This document shows positions 1 to 11,646 of a stretch of DNA of 64,000 nt, one piece after another. The notes under the pieces were generated by a model. It saw nothing but the letters and a program-made list of their open reading frames with translations, ran no database searches and was not told where the DNA came from. The position numbers and the translations under genes are program-made. The first letter of the stretch is position 1. Every line of letters begins with the position of its first letter. This DNA comes from Pyropia yezoensis (lineage: Eukaryota; Rhodophyta; Bangiophyceae; Bangiales; Bangiaceae), in NCBI GenBank assembly GCA_009829735.1, contig CM020618.1, positions 30,914,894 through 30,978,893 on the forward strand. Reading direction: 5' to 3'.

Positions 1-2340
1 CGGGGGCGAGTCGATCCGTCGACCCCAGCGCGTCGGCCACCATGTCGCGGGCGCGGGGTCAATGTATGGGCGGCGGTCACGCTGCGGTCAGAGCGTGAGG
101 GGTGGTGCCGTGGCAGCACCCACCCGCAGCGTCCTCCACCCTCAGCCCCCCCGCGTCTCGTCTTCCACTCACAAAACACCCCGCAACACACCGTTGAAGA
201 ACGTACGGGAACGAATGCGACCGACGCCGGCACCACACAAATACGTACCGGCACAAAGTTGGCCGACGCCGACGGCGGTCGCGTCATCGCTCCCGCGGCA
301 ACAGGGGAAGGGGCGGCAGAGGTGGGGGTGGGGGGGAGGGGGGAGGCTGGGAGACAAGCGCGGCGGCGGGGGGGGATGTCAAGCCACAACCCGCGCGATG
401 GGCGGTGACGGCTCATGCCCATTCGCGAAGCCGATCTGTCAGCGCCGCTGACGTCGCCAATGGCAACGCCCCTGTAAAGATTTGCCCCTTAAATTCCCAC
501 CCGGAACCCAGGGGATGTGGACTGGGACCTCTCCTTAGAGGTCCGGCCCCGAGAACTCCCCCCAAGACACATCAATTCCCCACTACCCTGGGCGACACCA
601 CGCTGTATCCCTGACATTTGGCGGACGTCGGCCGACCGCACGAAAGCCGCCGTCAACGCACTGTCGGAACGCTGTCATGGACGTCGAAACTCGACAACGA
701 GGAGCGAGTGACATCGTCGACCAACCACGGGCGGACATCCCCGTCTGTGCTGCCTGAATTTTATTCTCTGCGCTGCTTGAAAGCTGGCATCAAGGACCAG
801 TCACATGATTCACCGACACTGAGGACACCACACATCCTCGCTGGCGGCTGAGTGCGATATGACTGGCTCGCCGGCTTTTCGATTGATTGAATTCGGCCAG
901 CTGGTTGGTGACTGGCTGGCCGGTCAAGGGATTGATTGAATTTGGCCTTGCTGGCCCTTACAGCCGGTCGGACCTTCTGGCCGACCGGCGTTTGGAGCCG
1001 GCTGGTGGGGCGCGCTGGGCGCCAATCACGGAACCCCCTTCGTCTCGGGCAAACTGTGGCTGCACTCCTTTAGTGCGCACGCCCGCCCATGCTTTGTTCT
1101 GAGAGACATGCTTTGTTTCTGGACCGTTCTGTGCCTACCGGCGGTGCGATGGGGAAACGCATGCTTTGGGGCACCTCGGGTGCCCCGACGCGAGTATATA
1201 GTGAGTGGGTGTCGGCGCCACCGGGGGAGACGAGAGGGGCAACCACAGACACAGACCAAAGACACTGTTTACCTTTCGTACCCTCGATCCCCACTGACGT
1301 CGCGCCCATCTTCTTCCCCAGACCCACCCCCGTCCAGACCACCGTCCTTTTCCCCGTGCCCCGCCGCCCTATTGGCTGGCAGGGCCCGCTGACACCCCCA
1401 CGAGTACGTTGAGGGCTCCTCGGTTTTGGGTGGGTCCTCACAGCCCCCGTTGGAGTGGAGTCCCCGCCAGGCGACTCCACAGCCGCGACCGCCGCTGCCG
1501 CACCGATAGGCACACTCTGCGCATACAAGTGAGCGAAGACACACCACCGCGACAGCGGCAGGGTGGAAGGACGATAACTATACGAAGAGCAGCACATGAG
1601 CAGTGTACGTAGGCAGACGGGTGGTGCTCTATCGGTGACGCCGCTTCAAAGGTAGCTGAGAGACCCGGTTGACGTGTGGACGGCGGCAAAGTGAGGGAGA
1701 ATTACGGCCGACGGCGGAATCTCTGCTGACAGTGGATCAGTGTCCAATCGTAGTATCCTTTCGTGGTAGGGTCTCGCGATTTGGGCCTTCTCCCGAGTGG
1801 GTCCGGACGTTCGCGAGGCAAAACGACGTTGAGAGCTCGGAAAAGCTGCAAAGACAGGGCCAAGACAGGCCCCATCGAAATAGCGCTTGTCGCGCTTTCG
1901 ACGGGATCTCGATGGGCTGGGAACTCCAATGGAGGCCCTTTCGAAGCCCGTCGAGACGGGCGCTCGATGGGTCGATGGGCCGCGACGGGGCTCGACGGGA
2001 CCTCGATGGGATTTGAGCCGAAACAGAGGATGCGCGCGGTGGTATCGGCAGGAGGGCTAGAGCAGCGGTGTGGCAACCGCCCGTTCACACCGCGCGCTTC
2101 ACGCGCCAGGTCCAGTCGCGAGATGCGGATGCACAGCGGGTCGCGCAAGAGAATTGGCCTGGTGGCCTCAAGCAACGCGCTACGAGCGAAGCCCCCGTCT
2201 CGCCAGTGCCGCACGCGGATGGCCTCCGCGCGGACATGACCTGGCGCGGGCAGACACGGGGCCACTGTCACGGATGGCGTGTGGCCAGGCGTCGCCGATT
2301 CACAGGACAGCAGCTGTCGGCCGTGTGGTCGCGCTCGCCC
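1..2340. other. GC-rich stretch without a recognisable gene
   Basis: No open frame here shows a domain or compositional pattern I can recognise, and the open frames overlap on both strands as expected from high GC. A short imperfect duplication lies at about 866-950, where two blocks containing GATTGATTGAATT(C/T)GGCC follow one another. Around 1860-2020 there is a run rich in GATGGG/CGACGGG words. A TATATA string occurs at about 1195, but no gene follows that would make it a credible promoter. Confidence 0.5.
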
Positions 2341-3079
2341 GCAGCGTGATTGAGATCTCAAGATCTGTGCGCATCATCAGATTTGGACATATGGGGCTTA
2401 CAGCATCAATCCGGTTTAAAAACCAATGACCGGCTGGCCAAGCGCTCGATTGGTATTCCCCAACCATCCGGGCGCCCATCGCTAGCTCGAAGTATTAAAT
2501 ACACATATCATTAGCGTACCGAACCATACGGACATGTGAGCATATGGCGAATACCGTTTACCGATTGGGATACCGACCTTTACCGGTTTCGTTTACCGAC
2601 CAAGTTCACCGACCTAAGAAGCTTAGGGGCGGCCGCTCTATCCGGCTGGAGGGTCGCGCGCCGTGGCGGACTGCCCGTGATCCGCAGTGGGGATCGTCTC
2701 CCAAGTCGAGCACAGTCAGTATTGGGCATTGTCCCGGGCTGTGGCACGGCTGACAGAGATGTACACAGCACATCGAGTTTTCGATCGAAATAGACCAATA
2801 GAGAAATCGACATAATACATGATCGGCAATTCATTGAAATGCGTGATACGCGCACAACCTGATCAATCCTTCGTTGATACTTCCAGGTCCGTGACCAATA
2901 GATTTTGTGAATGGGTCTGGCCATCAACAAACAGATACATTGGCAGAAGGTTCAGACATAGTGTGAACTGGTTTCCCTGGGCAAGTGTTGTGCCACTGGC
3001 AGATGTGATAACAATAGGTGCGTCGATCTTACTTCGGGATCCATCGAGGTAGCTTCGAAACAGAAGTCAGCATACTTGT
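2341..3079. other. AT-richer intergenic stretch with a MITE remnant
   Basis: Base composition drops visibly in GC compared with both flanks, which is typical of inserted repeat DNA. Apart from the MITE end at 2713-2756 and the inverted repeat that follows at 3080, I see nothing coding. Confidence 0.4.
2713..2756 (-). repeat. One end of the CAGTC-type MITE, truncated
   Basis: This 44-bp block is an inverted, nearly exact copy of the right end of the complete MITE at 52217-52416, from the terminal CAGTCAGTATTGGGCATTG inward. Beyond 2756 the similarity stops, so only one terminal inverted repeat and some subterminal sequence remain. The TA expected outside the terminus is CA here. Confidence 0.7.
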
Positions 3080-3139
3080 CTGCCGTATAGGGCACGGTGT
3101 TTCCGGAGCTGTACGGAAACACGGTGCCCTAGACGGCAG
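3080..3139. repeat. Short inverted repeat (hairpin, about 26-bp arms)
   Basis: The left arm reads CTGCCG..TAGGGCACGGTGTTTCCG and the right arm is its near-complement ending in GACGGCAG, with a loop of about 8 bases. Transcription would give a strong stem. It has no adjacent gene that would make it a terminator, so it may be a fold-back remnant. Confidence 0.55.
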
Positions 3140-5568
3140 AATATTCTTTTGCGTACATGTGCAGCAGTGGAGAGGACTCTCTTTCCTCTTATCCATGTCC
3201 AGCGCTCGGCGCTGGCGTACCGAGGCGCTGTCGCTCGCTGTCTCACAAACCCGCCACCATCAACGGCGCCGCCAGACACACCGCTTGAGAAACTCGCCTG
3301 GACAGTGCTGCAGGTGCGCGCTCTCCGACTCCCCTCATCTCCTCCCATCTTCCGTGTCACTCCTCCCGACCGTAAGCCGTGCCACCGCCGACCACCACTG
3401 AGCCGCCGACGGTCACGCCCTCCCCGCAAACAGCACCACTCGCCACCGAGAGCAACCAGCGGCGGCCACAAGCCCCAGAGCTAAAGCTGCCATCCACCGC
3501 CGCACAGGCGACGACGGCTGCCATCCCCGCAGCCCTTGCCGCTGCCGACCACCATGGCAAGCAGCAAGCAGGTCAGCGTCGAGCAGTAGCAGCCGGCAGA
3601 GCAGTTCAGAGCACCGCCCCCTTGCATGCTGGCCTGGTGACGCAGTGACCATCAAGCCCACCACCTGTGCTGTCCTGGCAGCCACCAGTCACTACCAGGT
3701 GAGTCGTGAATGCCGCCTGTACCACCAAGCCGTCCCTCGCCACAGTGCACAGCGCACAGAGGGCACCACGCACACAGTTGCTGCCTTCATTCATTACCAC
3801 ACATCCGGCGAGGGCCACCTCACCTGCAGCCCTTGCGACCACCGACCACCGCAATCCCGTCACTTCCCCAGCTGTGAACAGACGCCAGCGTTACATCTCC
3901 CCGGAAAGACGATCGCGGAGGCGGCGGTCATCCCCGCCCTCCTCGGCACACCACAGGCATCGACCTACGCCGAGGGAGGGTGACCATCCCTCGAGCACCA
4001 AGGAAGCTTAAACTTCCACATGCTCAAAGAAACGCCCTCTCCATCGCCCCCCACATTTGCTGCGTGAACCCTCCATCTGCACTGCCTGTCCGATGGAGCA
4101 GCCCACCCGCCCTCGCCCCAGCAACATCGCCAACGCCCTCTATTCCACAGCCACCTGGGCGCAGTTGGTGCCACCAGTGGCCCCGCCGTCCCCATCCAAA
4201 GCTACAGCCATGCCCCTCCCCGACCATCACCGGCCTGCCCGTCTCCACCCCCCCAACAAGCAAGCTGCCCCCCAAAAGTCACCTGTCCGGTCATCCCGCC
4301 AGCATTGAAGGCATACTTTTCCCCGCGACACCACCGGCGTGCCGCACCCCCTGCTCTAGGAACACGCTCCCGCCCACAGGCACCTGCCTAGCCGTCCCGC
4401 CAGCATCCAAGGCATACACTTGCCCGCACCACCACCGGCCCACCGCTCCGCCCTCAAGGCCCTACGAACACGTTCCCGCGCATGTCCACCACGACAGTGG
4501 CGTCGGTTGGGGTCAGGACGGGAGCCCTTAGCACCCATGGCGTCCGCCATGTCCACCGCCTGGGATGACGGAGAGCCCGACGCGCCCGATGCACCCGACG
4601 ACAGGCAGGGGAGCAGGGTCGCGGCACCCGTCCACTCTTCAGCACTGTTCAGGGCAGGGGGATCCAGCGCGCCCGCTGAGGAGGCGCCGCGACTTGCATT
4701 AGGTCACTACGCGCGCAGGAAAGCACATTTCGTACCTTGAATTCATATTGTCCCTAATTTCTCGACGATGGACGTACGAATGCAGCTCAACAGGACGTTG
4801 CGAAACAAAAGCACCGTATACCCACCGCTGTTCCACGACTGCACGCCTTCCGCTCATGCCACCAGCGAGTGCTCTCGTCTGCGCCCCAGCGCTCGCCTCT
4901 CCCCGAGCAGGTGAACGCACGGCCGGATGGTGACGTAGGCTGCTCGTCCAGCTGCCCTACGCTGCCCCCTCATCCCCCGCCCCACGTGTACGCACCGCGC
5001 TCCGTGCCGGCGTGGCACCGGGCGGAGCTGGCAGGGAGAGCAGCCATGGATGCCCACCTCCTCCATGCAGCAGCAGGGCTACCAGCAGCCGTGGCGTCGG
5101 TGCACACTCTCTGCTTGGCCAGCAGCGACCGCCCCACTACCGTGCGGCTTCGGCAGTGCTCGCGGCAGACCCTGCTTCGTCGAGGACGCCATGCCCTACA
5201 TCGCGTGGTGAGGGGGCAGCGGGCTGTTGGGGGGGGACGGGGGCGGGTGGCGCAGGGCTTTCTCTGCGCGGGAGGAGAGGACGATGGTGCCCAGCCGTGC
5301 GCTCCGGATGGAGGCGCTGTGTAAGAATACGTTCTTAAAGAGCGACCGCCTGTGCTCCCTCGGCCTCAGCCCCTGCGCGTCAACCCGACACCCACTGACC
5401 GTCCACCGACCAGCGCTCAACGAGCGGCGCCCTAGGACCCCACCCGAACCCTCTTTCTCACTTCTCTCCCTGCTTATCGTCCTCTCACCTTACCCTTCCC
5501 ATCTTTCTCCCCAATCACCCCCCCCGCTGCCTACCCTTTGCACACCATCACCCCTGTGATTTGTCAAG
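3140..5568. other. Non-coding, C-rich stretch with a tandem duplication
   Basis: Open frames here are proline-, arginine- and histidine-rich low-complexity translations without a recognisable domain. A roughly 108-bp unit is imperfectly duplicated in tandem at about 4279-4490: both copies contain CCCGCCAGCAT..AAGGCATAC followed by a CACCACCGGC block. The last 130 bases before 5569 form a strongly pyrimidine-rich leader in front of the next ORF. Confidence 0.45.
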
Positions 5569-6966
5569 ATGGTCGGCAATGCGCGTAACAAGCGGCCGTC
5601 CCGCTCTCCCTCCGGCGCCAGCAGCACGGCCACCGACCATGCCCTTCAACGCCCACGCCGTATGTCGGCGGAGGAGGTCCTTGACGTGGCTGTGGCGGTT
5701 TCTGAGCGAATGAGCGCCAACCGTGACCAGGATAACGCCGCCATCCACGCGGCTGTCAAAGAGCAGGTGGCCGAGGATGTCGTCAAGATAACGGGCTTGG
5801 AGAGGTCCCTCAACAAGGCCATGAAGGAGGAGCTCCTGGCGCAGGCTGCTCGTTAGCCCACAGTTACGCAAGTGGCAGCGGCTACGGCGGAGCTCGTCAT
5901 CCCCGCTGTGATTGAGCGCGTGTCGTCCGCAGCTGCCGAGGACAACGCGCCTGTGGACAAAATGTCTATCGACGAGCTGCGCGTCGCCGTGGCCCGCGCG
6001 CTGACCATGCCGTAGATCCGCCGGGCGGACGCATTGGCTGTGGCCAGCACCATCAAGCGCCTGGCGGCTGACCCCGCGGCGAACGGCGACTGTGTGACGT
6101 TCTGCTTCCCCCCCGCGTCGAAGCCGCAGGGGGCCCACAACCACGCAATCAAGAACTCTCACCGCACCAACCTTGCGGCACTCAACAAGATGGTCGCAGA
6201 CATGGCAGCAGCGGGCGACCAGGCGCCTGGCTTCAAGAACAAGACGGTTGTCAACTCTGCGCGCATGGACCGTGTGGACCACGCCGCGCTGGCTCAGATG
6301 TGCAACTCCTTCAACGACGGGCGTTCGCTGGCTCGGGAGCGAGTGTATGGAACGGGCGAGCACGGCGGCGTTGGGTACGGCCTGTCCAGCTTGGATCCGC
6401 GCGTCAACGTCGCCATGGTATTCCCAGACGTAGTCAAGCCGTCGCTCGAGAATGCAAGCGTCTCGTCGTACTTTGTGGCACGTCTGACCCTTGTGGCGTC
6501 GATGACGGGGCGCGTGAACCCCCGCGTACTCTCTGGTGGGCCGAACGGAGAAATGCTCTCTGTGGCTGCCGGCGAGCGCCTTGTCGGCCGCGACTTCTGC
6601 CTTTTCAAGATGGCGGCTGACGTGTTCACCGCAGTGGTGCGCCACAGCCATGAGTGGGAGGACAGCACGGTCTTCCCCCTGGCTGAGTGCCTGCGCGACA
6701 GCGTTGTGGAGAGCCCCAAGGCGTGGCGGACGGCTTTGGCGCGCACTTCCGTTTCGGAGGAGTTCAAACTGCCCGGGAGTTGGGGCCTGCTCATCCCCCG
6801 CCTCTCGAAGCGCGACCAGCTTGACAAGGCAATTCGGACTTTGGGTGTGGATGAACTGGCGCCGATGGCTGATGGCTATGCTCGCAGTGGATCTGGGGCT
6901 GCGCCATCCAATGACAACGTGCTTCAAGATGACGGAGGCGATGCCTGCGTGATTGACCATCTGTAA
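5569..6966 (+). pseudogene. Decayed ORF of unknown family (466 codons, two internal TAG)
   Basis: One reading frame runs from the ATG at 5569 to the TAA at 6964 and is broken only by TAG at 5854 and TAG at 6013. Both would be glutamine codons after a single C-to-T reversal. The first third is helical and charged, with a KEQVAED-like stretch. The rest is a compact domain containing NSARMDRVDHAALAQM, VNVAMVFPDV and GRDFCLFKMAADVFTA. I do not recognise the family. A pyrimidine-rich leader precedes the start. It converges with the transposase remnants at 7.7-9.9 kb and could be a companion ORF of that element, but this rests on position only. Confidence 0.45.
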
Positions 6967-7716
6967 GGCTGTGTCCGTGTGGTCCATATGTGCCGTGGAT
7001 AGCATACGTCTGGAGGAGTTCATGGCGCGGTGTGGCGGCATGGTGGTTGTGCTTCGGGATGAAAGGCTGGCACGCACAGCGGAGTGTCACATGCCCTTGA
7101 GTTCCCCCCCAGTCTGTCGGGTTGAACCTGTTTTCCGTACTCTTGACGGCTCACGGAGCATCGCTCGTAACCGTTACGCACAACTGTCGACCGCGCACCT
7201 CTCGATTTTGTTTGAACCTTTCGCAGATCTTATAACCCGGGAATTGTATTACGGAACGCATCTTTTTTGGTACTCCCCCAACGTACTTCGAACTCATGAC
7301 CCCTCGGTCACGATGGTGGCATTCAACCCTCCTGTGGCCTATAACCAGTAGGCTATACGCCCTTGTTACATTGTAAAGCTTGTACACATACCCATACCCA
7401 TGTATTTCTCTCCTGCCGCTCGTTGGCACTTCGCGCTGTAGCGCCATCACAGAGAAGATCGTCCTGCATACAACCAACCAAAAAGAAGCAACTTTGAGTC
7501 GAGGACAAAAATCATCCTCTCTGAGTCCATGAGGCACTTTTTTCTTCCCGACGCCAGGCGACGCACCACATCCCCTCACCCCTGCATCAGTCCCTTTCAA
7601 ACCATCCCACCCCTCCATCGCCCCCGTCTATGCAGGCCCGCGCCAGTCAAGCGAGGCTGTCGGCTAATGGAGCGAAGGCCAAGGTCGAGAGGGTCGGGAC
7701 AGTTCGTACACTCCAT
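6967..7716. other. Intergenic stretch between convergent decayed ORFs
   Basis: Moderate GC, with AT-richer blocks around 7200-7500. I see no domain-bearing frame, RNA gene or clear terminal repeat. Confidence 0.4.
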
Positions 7717-8274
7717 CTATGTATCATCGGAGGAGCCCGGCTCGCATTCTCCACTCAGAGCGGCACGCGCTGCCTGCGCCACGGCTAGTGCCCGAGCCGA
7801 TGTGCGCATCAAAGAGACATCTGCCGACGACCCCACCTTTGCAAAGCGGCTACCAGGTACATTCGGGGTCTTGTATGTGCAGAGCGCGCACGGGGCATGT
7901 GCTGCGTGTCCTATGAGGTGGCAGCTCTTCGCCTCTTGAACATAGTCCCGAACAATGAAGGACACGTCAGCCAGCGCACGGATGACGTTCCCTTCCGGGT
8001 CGTAGACCAGCCATCCATTGGTTGCACCAGCGACAAGGTCCGCTTTGATTGCGCGTAAGACTTCATGAGAGTCTGCGTCGGGAGGCACGACAGCATCTGT
8101 CCGCGCTGCATACCGGCTGGTCCGCCTAGCGAAAGGCCACGACGCATAGCACATGTAGGCCCCGCCAAGCGACGCGGACCGCATCTGCCGCGCCACGAAG
8201 TCATCTATGTAGAACGCCAGGCACACCCGAATGATGGGGACGCCGTCGGAGCCAACCTAACGGAGAGGTGTCCT
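7717..8274 (-). pseudogene. Tnp2-layout DNA transposase core, fragment
   Basis: The frame contains CLAFYIDDF, then a SLGGAY..WPFARR block, a VVPPDADSHEVLRAI segment, DVSFIVRDYVQEAKSC, and a GHAAHAPCALCTY cysteine pair. The order aspartate-phenylalanine, S/W-P block, 'PP' and regulatory-length spacer, second aspartate, then C-x2-C is the order seen in Tnp2/Plavaka-type transposases of CACTA-like elements. The frame is open from upstream of YIDDF (about 8274) to the stop at 7717. It lies downstream of the 508-codon frame ending at 8373, from which it is separated by about 100 bases with stops in that frame. Function as transposase is inference from layout; the copy is broken. Confidence 0.5.
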
Positions 8275-8372
8275 CCGTGCAGTGCGTGCCAGTACCCCAG
8301 CTGCCCGTCGAGCACGTATAATCAAACGTGTCACGCCCTGCGGCGCGTGCCCGTGCACACGCCAGCGTAGAA

Positions 8373-9899
8373 CTAGGTGGTCCTGCACACGCCAAAAGCG
8401 TACTTGAAGAACCCCCTCAACTGCACTTTCACGCGTAAGTCACAGAGAAAGTCGCCCGCGTGCACTTCGTCATCAGGTGCTACCCCAGCCGACTGATCCG
8501 CGAAGAGGCCACTTCCAATGGTGAGGTCTTGCAGGATTGACCCATCGGAGAGAAGATCGTCCACGCGGTCTCCAGCGAGGAACAGTTGCCGTTGAAGTGA
8601 GAACTGCGTCAACGTTGGTGAGCCTGCCATTGCCGCGATGCGGTCCGCCCAGAACGGGGTGTCGCAGAACTCAGGCTCAAGCCCCTCGGCAGTGATAGGC
8701 CGGTCGTCCAGGAATGAAAAGTGGACGAATGTGTCTTTAAACGCCATATCCCGCGCAACGTGTGTGCTGGGTAGCACACAGGGCAATTCCAGGAAGCCGC
8801 CGTTGCGCTTAGGTACATTGATGCCCGTTGTAGGCAAATACCAGGCCGACTTGAGCCGCGGCAACGTCTTGTACCGCAACGTCGTCAAGGAAGGAAGGTT
8901 CTCAAAGCGTGTGCAAGCGTTGTGCATTGTCCGCGTGATGTCATACCCCATGTCGCCGACAGTGGCTTGACCATAGACGAGAAAGTAGGAATAGAGCTCA
9001 CCGACTGTCGCCACAGCCCATCCATAAAGACCTCTCAATGCCGCTCGAGAAAAAGCTACCAATGGAACAGCGGCAGCCCCCACAGGAACAGCGAAAGCAC
9101 AAGAGCTGCCAGGTACTTGGGAAACAGCTTCGGAGTCGTTGGAATTGTCATCGTCTGCAGGAGAGAGAAGCTGCCCGCTGCCCGCAGCAGTTTCGTTGGC
9201 CGTCCGGTTGGCACCTGCGGCACCTTCGCCGTACAAAGTACTGTCACCGTCGTCAACGTGGACAAGGGGTGGCACCGCCATTGGAGGAGGTTCGTAGCCA
9301 AAGCTGACGTCATGCGGGACGCTGTCGGGGTGCTCCTCGTCGGAACAACCCATGGGAAATAGGTCGTCCGTGTCGTCGCTGTCAGCAGCGTCTGAGGCGC
9401 AATACACAGCTTCATTCAACTCCACTGGAACATGCGGCACCGGTGGCCGGGTGCCATCCGCAGTCTCGACAGGCGCAGTTGGTGGCACTGCGATGCCCTC
9501 CGCACCACCGCTGAGCGCTTCGCCTAAGTCTGTTTCAGTCCCGACCTGTGCACGGTTTTCAACGCCAGCGGAAGAAATGTCACCTTGTATAGGGCCCGCC
9601 ACATCCTCCATCGACCAGGAGAAGCCTGGCGTCTCACCGCTACCATCGCCACCGCTCCCGACGACTCCCAAACTGGTTCGTAGATGGGCCTCTCCAGCAC
9701 CTGGAAGGGCTGTCGGCCAGGCAGATGCAGGAGTGGTTGTCCTTCGTCTCGCACTCTTCAGTGGCGGAGCACCAGAGTTCGACGGCGCAATCCCCACAAG
9801 ACGTGGCATTCTGGAAGTTGACTCGTTGAGTAGTGCCCAGAAGGTGGCTTTCGCGAGGCAGCAGCAGGCCTGCAGCTGAAGGCGAGTCTGAGCGGGCAA
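8373..9899 (-). pseudogene. N-terminal part of the same transposase-like gene
   Basis: A 508-codon frame ends with TAG at 8373. Its first 230 residues are acidic and serine/proline-rich with no fold I can name. The second half is globular, with WYLPTTGINVPKRNG, FLELPCVLPSTHVARDMAF and FLCDLRVKVQLRGFFKYAF. It reads directly towards the YIDDF-bearing fragment at 7717-8274, as an N-terminal region would. The terminal TAG could be a converted CAG, and further TGA codons follow in the same frame, so the gene is dead. The true start is unknown; the first ATG at 9899 is only the frame limit. Confidence 0.45.
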
Positions 9900-10570
9900 T
9901 AGGTCTCCGTCTGGTCATCCGCGAGGGCGATAGGCAGGTGGCCCGCGTACGCGAACGGAACCTCCGGACTAGGCACGTCAAGAGGAGAGGAAGCCGGTGG
10001 GGCGGCGACGTGCTTATGAAAGACGCGGTCAAAGGTCGCAAGACGTCACGAGGAACTGGGGGATGTGCCAGGGTGGCCGAGTGCTTGAGTATGAATTGCG
10101 GATATGTGAATCGAAGATACTTAAAAACATTTGTGCACTGTTTACAAAGACCTGTTGTCCGGTGACTTTGAATTCGGGCGAGGGACCAGTCTCTGTATGT
10201 ACATGACGTCAGCGGCTGGAGTTTGGTCGCGCTGCGTCTCCACTTACCACTGCTGGGCGCCCTCCCCACTCCACCACAAGCTGGCCGGTTCACGTGCTCG
10301 GGCCTCGGCAGCGCCTGACGGGACGACTGCCAAGCTACGACACGGTCGATTGCGCCGTCCCTCAGAGAAGTGGCGCGCTGTGACGAAGCACTCGTGACCT
10401 GCACATCCGCCTGAGGGATATCTTTATTCTTGTGAATGGAAGTCGGGAGGTCTCTTCAGCAGTCCACTTTCTAGTTCAGCATGTGCTTGCGATAAACCAT
10501 CGGTCGTACGCGATCTATTCGAAGTTCAAGTATCTGTCGCTCTCGCGGCGAGAAAATTTTGATGAGCTGT
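9900..10570. other. Upstream region of the decayed transposase
   Basis: No gene recognised. A tRNA-Leu/Ser-like word GTGGCCGAGTGCTTGAG occurs at about 10075, but the rest of a cloverleaf is missing. Confidence 0.35.
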
Positions 10571-10722
10571 GTATGACTTGCCGCGGCCTCTGCTACTTTT
10601 AGCAACGATCGGAGATTTTCGCAGTGTAGATCCATGTGTAAGACCAGGATAGTCGATCAATCGTGACTGAATATTGTCACGGACTTGACAATGTCCAGTC
10701 AGACAATACCCAATACAGACTG
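10571..10722 (-). repeat. CAGTC-type MITE, 5'-half copy
   Basis: Inverted copy of bases 52217-52370 of the complete MITE, with the terminus CAGTCTGTATTGGGTATTG ending at 10722 and the expected TA at 10723-10724. Similarity is lost just beyond 10571, so the opposite terminal repeat is missing. Confidence 0.75.
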
Positions 10723-10724
10723 TA

Positions 10725-11646
10725 GTTAGAACTCTGTTCGGGCGCTGCGTACAAACCCCACGTACGTACCGCTCAAACAGAGGCGCTACTGACTCGCCCA
10801 TCCCGCCGATCCATTGTCGACGTCGCCCTCCGCTGGGACCGTCACATCTGCACTGTATGCCTCCGTCGAAGGACGCACACCGCAGAGTGTGGTCGAGGCC
10901 TGGGGGACACCGACGTTTGACGAACGCGGGTAGGCCAGGTGGGCACGCGTCGACGCGTCCCTGCCGCCGTGCTCCTACGCTTTGGTCGTCTGATGCGTTT
11001 TCTCAGATATCCGAGCATATCCATGCGTGGAGGTTGATCATCGGCAATGATCGCCACTCAGAGGCGTACCCTGCCGACCGTCTGCAGATTTGGACAACAG
11101 CCTCTGGCGTATCCAACAGAAGCTTCTGTAATCCCGCCTCTGACAGTTTGACAGACGCACACCCCTGTTCGGCCCCGCGAAGTGCCGCCGCGACGCGTCG
11201 CGGCGGCATCCCCGGCTACGGAGCGCGTGTCCTCCCCACCCCATCCCATGATGGGCTCGGTGTCCATGCATGTATGAATTTTCTTGGAGGATACGTCAGG
11301 CGTGTGACGGCGCGAGCAACGCATGCGTGAGCTGTGCGCATCGCACGAACCGCGGTGCGTTGCCAATCATGTGGCTGAGGCACCCGACGTGGGCGGGTAG
11401 CTTCGAGGAGGGCGCAGGCACGTTCATGGCCTCAGTGCACTCCCAGAGGCTGCTCAGGGGGCGTTCGGACGCCCCTGTGGGTGGTGGGTCACTGGCGGAG
11501 GAGTCTGTGCGCCTTCTTATACGTCCCTCCCCCGACCACCCACCACTCTGTCCACGCACCAGGTCGCCATCTCACCCCTTTTCGTTTTTCGGCCGTCACC
11601 CCTTATTCCCCCCCATCCCCAGTGACGCCACCCCCCCTCCAGCACC
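10725..11646. other. Intergenic region upstream of the subtilase
   Basis: No gene recognised. The last 130 bases before the subtilase start are strongly pyrimidine-rich and contain a CTTCTTATAC block about 135 bases upstream of the ATG. This is a possible core promoter by position only. Confidence 0.35.

Noticed and set aside
5548-7077. 509-codon minus-strand open frame
   Set aside because: Antisense to the 5569-6966 frame, His/Arg/Val-rich with no domain; produced by the GC-rich codon use of the sense ORF.
10070-10160. tRNA-like GTGGCCGAGTGCTTGAG
   Set aside because: No anticodon stem, T-loop or acceptor stem can be formed with the following bases.
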